Below, piece by piece: positions 5,645-5,960 of a stretch of 5,960 nucleotides of DNA. The first letter of the stretch is position 1. Each line of letters opens with the position of its first letter. A program made the position numbers and the translations under genes. The stretch is from Actinomycetes bacterium (GTDB lineage Bacteria > Actinomycetota > Humimicrobiia > JAHJRV01): contig JAUWOM010000068.1 in the NCBI GenBank assembly GCA_030612085.1, positions 1 through 5,960 of the forward strand. Reading direction: 5' to 3'. Under the pieces are notes generated by a model. The model saw only the letters and a list, made by a program, of their open reading frames with translations. It did no database searches and had not been told where the DNA came from.

Positions 5645-5911
5645 TTAAATTTCTTCATAAGGCTCCATCACCTTATAAACAATATCGCCATCTCGAACCT
5701 TCTCATCAACTATGATGCCTATTGAATCTCCCTTTTTAGCTTTATCAACCTTTACATGCTCTATCTCTATTGACTCCACTTTCTGAGTGAAGTTTGTGGT
5801 GTGACCCATTATATGAATCATGTCTCCAACTTCTAAAGTATCTGTAAGTTCTATAGCACCAACACTTATCCTACCAAAATAGTGACTTACAACTCCAATC
5901 TCTTTTTCCAT
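5645..5911 (-). CDS. Small free-standing EF-Tu domain II-like beta-barrel protein
   Basis: 88 residues, with no GTPase domain. The sequence follows the pattern of translation-factor domain II: IGVVSHYFGRISVGAIEL (5-22), LEVGDMIHIMGHTT (26-39), VESIEIEHVKV (45-55), KKGDSIGIIV (59-68) and RDGDIVYKV (73-81). The paired GD turns and the HxxVxxAxxGDxxGI-type stretch are characteristic. Proteins like this are annotated as elongation factor-like in many anaerobes and archaea and often lie near U32-family peptidase genes. Any such neighbour here would be outside the window. ATG 5911 has AAAGGGGG upstream (G-run 5916-5920, 4 nt from ATG). The 49 bp upstream of it (5912-5960) show no other gene or clear promoter. 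Function is not established; a tRNA- or ribosome-binding role is only an inference from the fold. Confidence 0.85.
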   Translation of the reverse strand: MEKEIGVVSHYFGRISVGAIELTDTLEVGDMIHIMGHTTNFTQKVESIEIEHVKVDKAKKGDSIGIIVDEKVRDGDIVYKVMEPYEEI

Positions 5912-5960
5912 TTATCCCCCTTTATACCAAATAAATTTATGAATTAAGAAATAGGATAAA

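Noticed and set aside
5618..5647. TAAGTT...AACTTA stem between the two convergent right-hand genes
   Set aside because: The stem is only 6 bp with an 18-nt loop and no U-tract, so it is too weak to call a terminator.

Overview
The window is very AT-rich (roughly 70% A+T) bacterial DNA. It holds six protein genes, one of them cut by the window edge, and shows no tRNA, rRNA, CRISPR array or intact transposase. A class A penicillin-binding protein beside an RlpA-like protein means a peptidoglycan-bearing, probably diderm bacterium. The low GC and the small free-standing EF-Tu domain II-like protein fit a deep-branching anaerobe (Atribacterota or thermophilic Clostridia-like lineages come to mind). 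That placement is inference; nothing here fixes the phylum.

Layout. 1-376 (-) is the 5' end of a bifunctional murein synthase, reading out of the window. 377-833 is a divergent AT-rich intergenic region carrying three copies of a repeat with an exact 25-bp period. 834-1613 (+) is a membrane-anchored RlpA-like double-psi beta-barrel protein whose first codons were built by recent tandem duplication. It converges on a two-gene minus-strand operon, 3853 to 1653, made of two nitrilase-superfamily paralogues. The promoter-proximal copy (2798-3853) has lost all three catalytic residues and gained a heptapeptide-repeat insert. The distal copy (1653-2756) keeps an intact Glu-Lys-Cys triad. The junction between them holds a 12-codon leader ORF that looks like a duplicated start of the downstream gene, so the three frames run TAG-t-ATG ... 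TAA-c-ATG.

3854-4237 is a second divergent intergenic region. It contains a GC-richer, nested-palindromic, MITE-like element (about 3930-4131) and then an extended -10 box so close to the next start codon that the mRNA may be leaderless. 4238-5569 (+) is a type I phosphodiesterase / nucleotide pyrophosphatase of the alkaline phosphatase superfamily. It converges on 5645-5911 (-), an 88-residue EF-Tu domain II-like protein.

How the genes relate. The PBP and RlpA-like genes are divergent and plausibly both act in septal or lateral wall metabolism. The nitrilase pair probably forms one transcriptional unit and perhaps a hetero-oligomer of active and inactive subunits; the substrate is unknown. 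The phosphodiesterase and the EF-like protein are independent units. The most unusual part is the nitrilase pair with its pseudo-enzyme, repeat insert and duplicated leader start. I saw no complete, clearly novel defence or mobile system.
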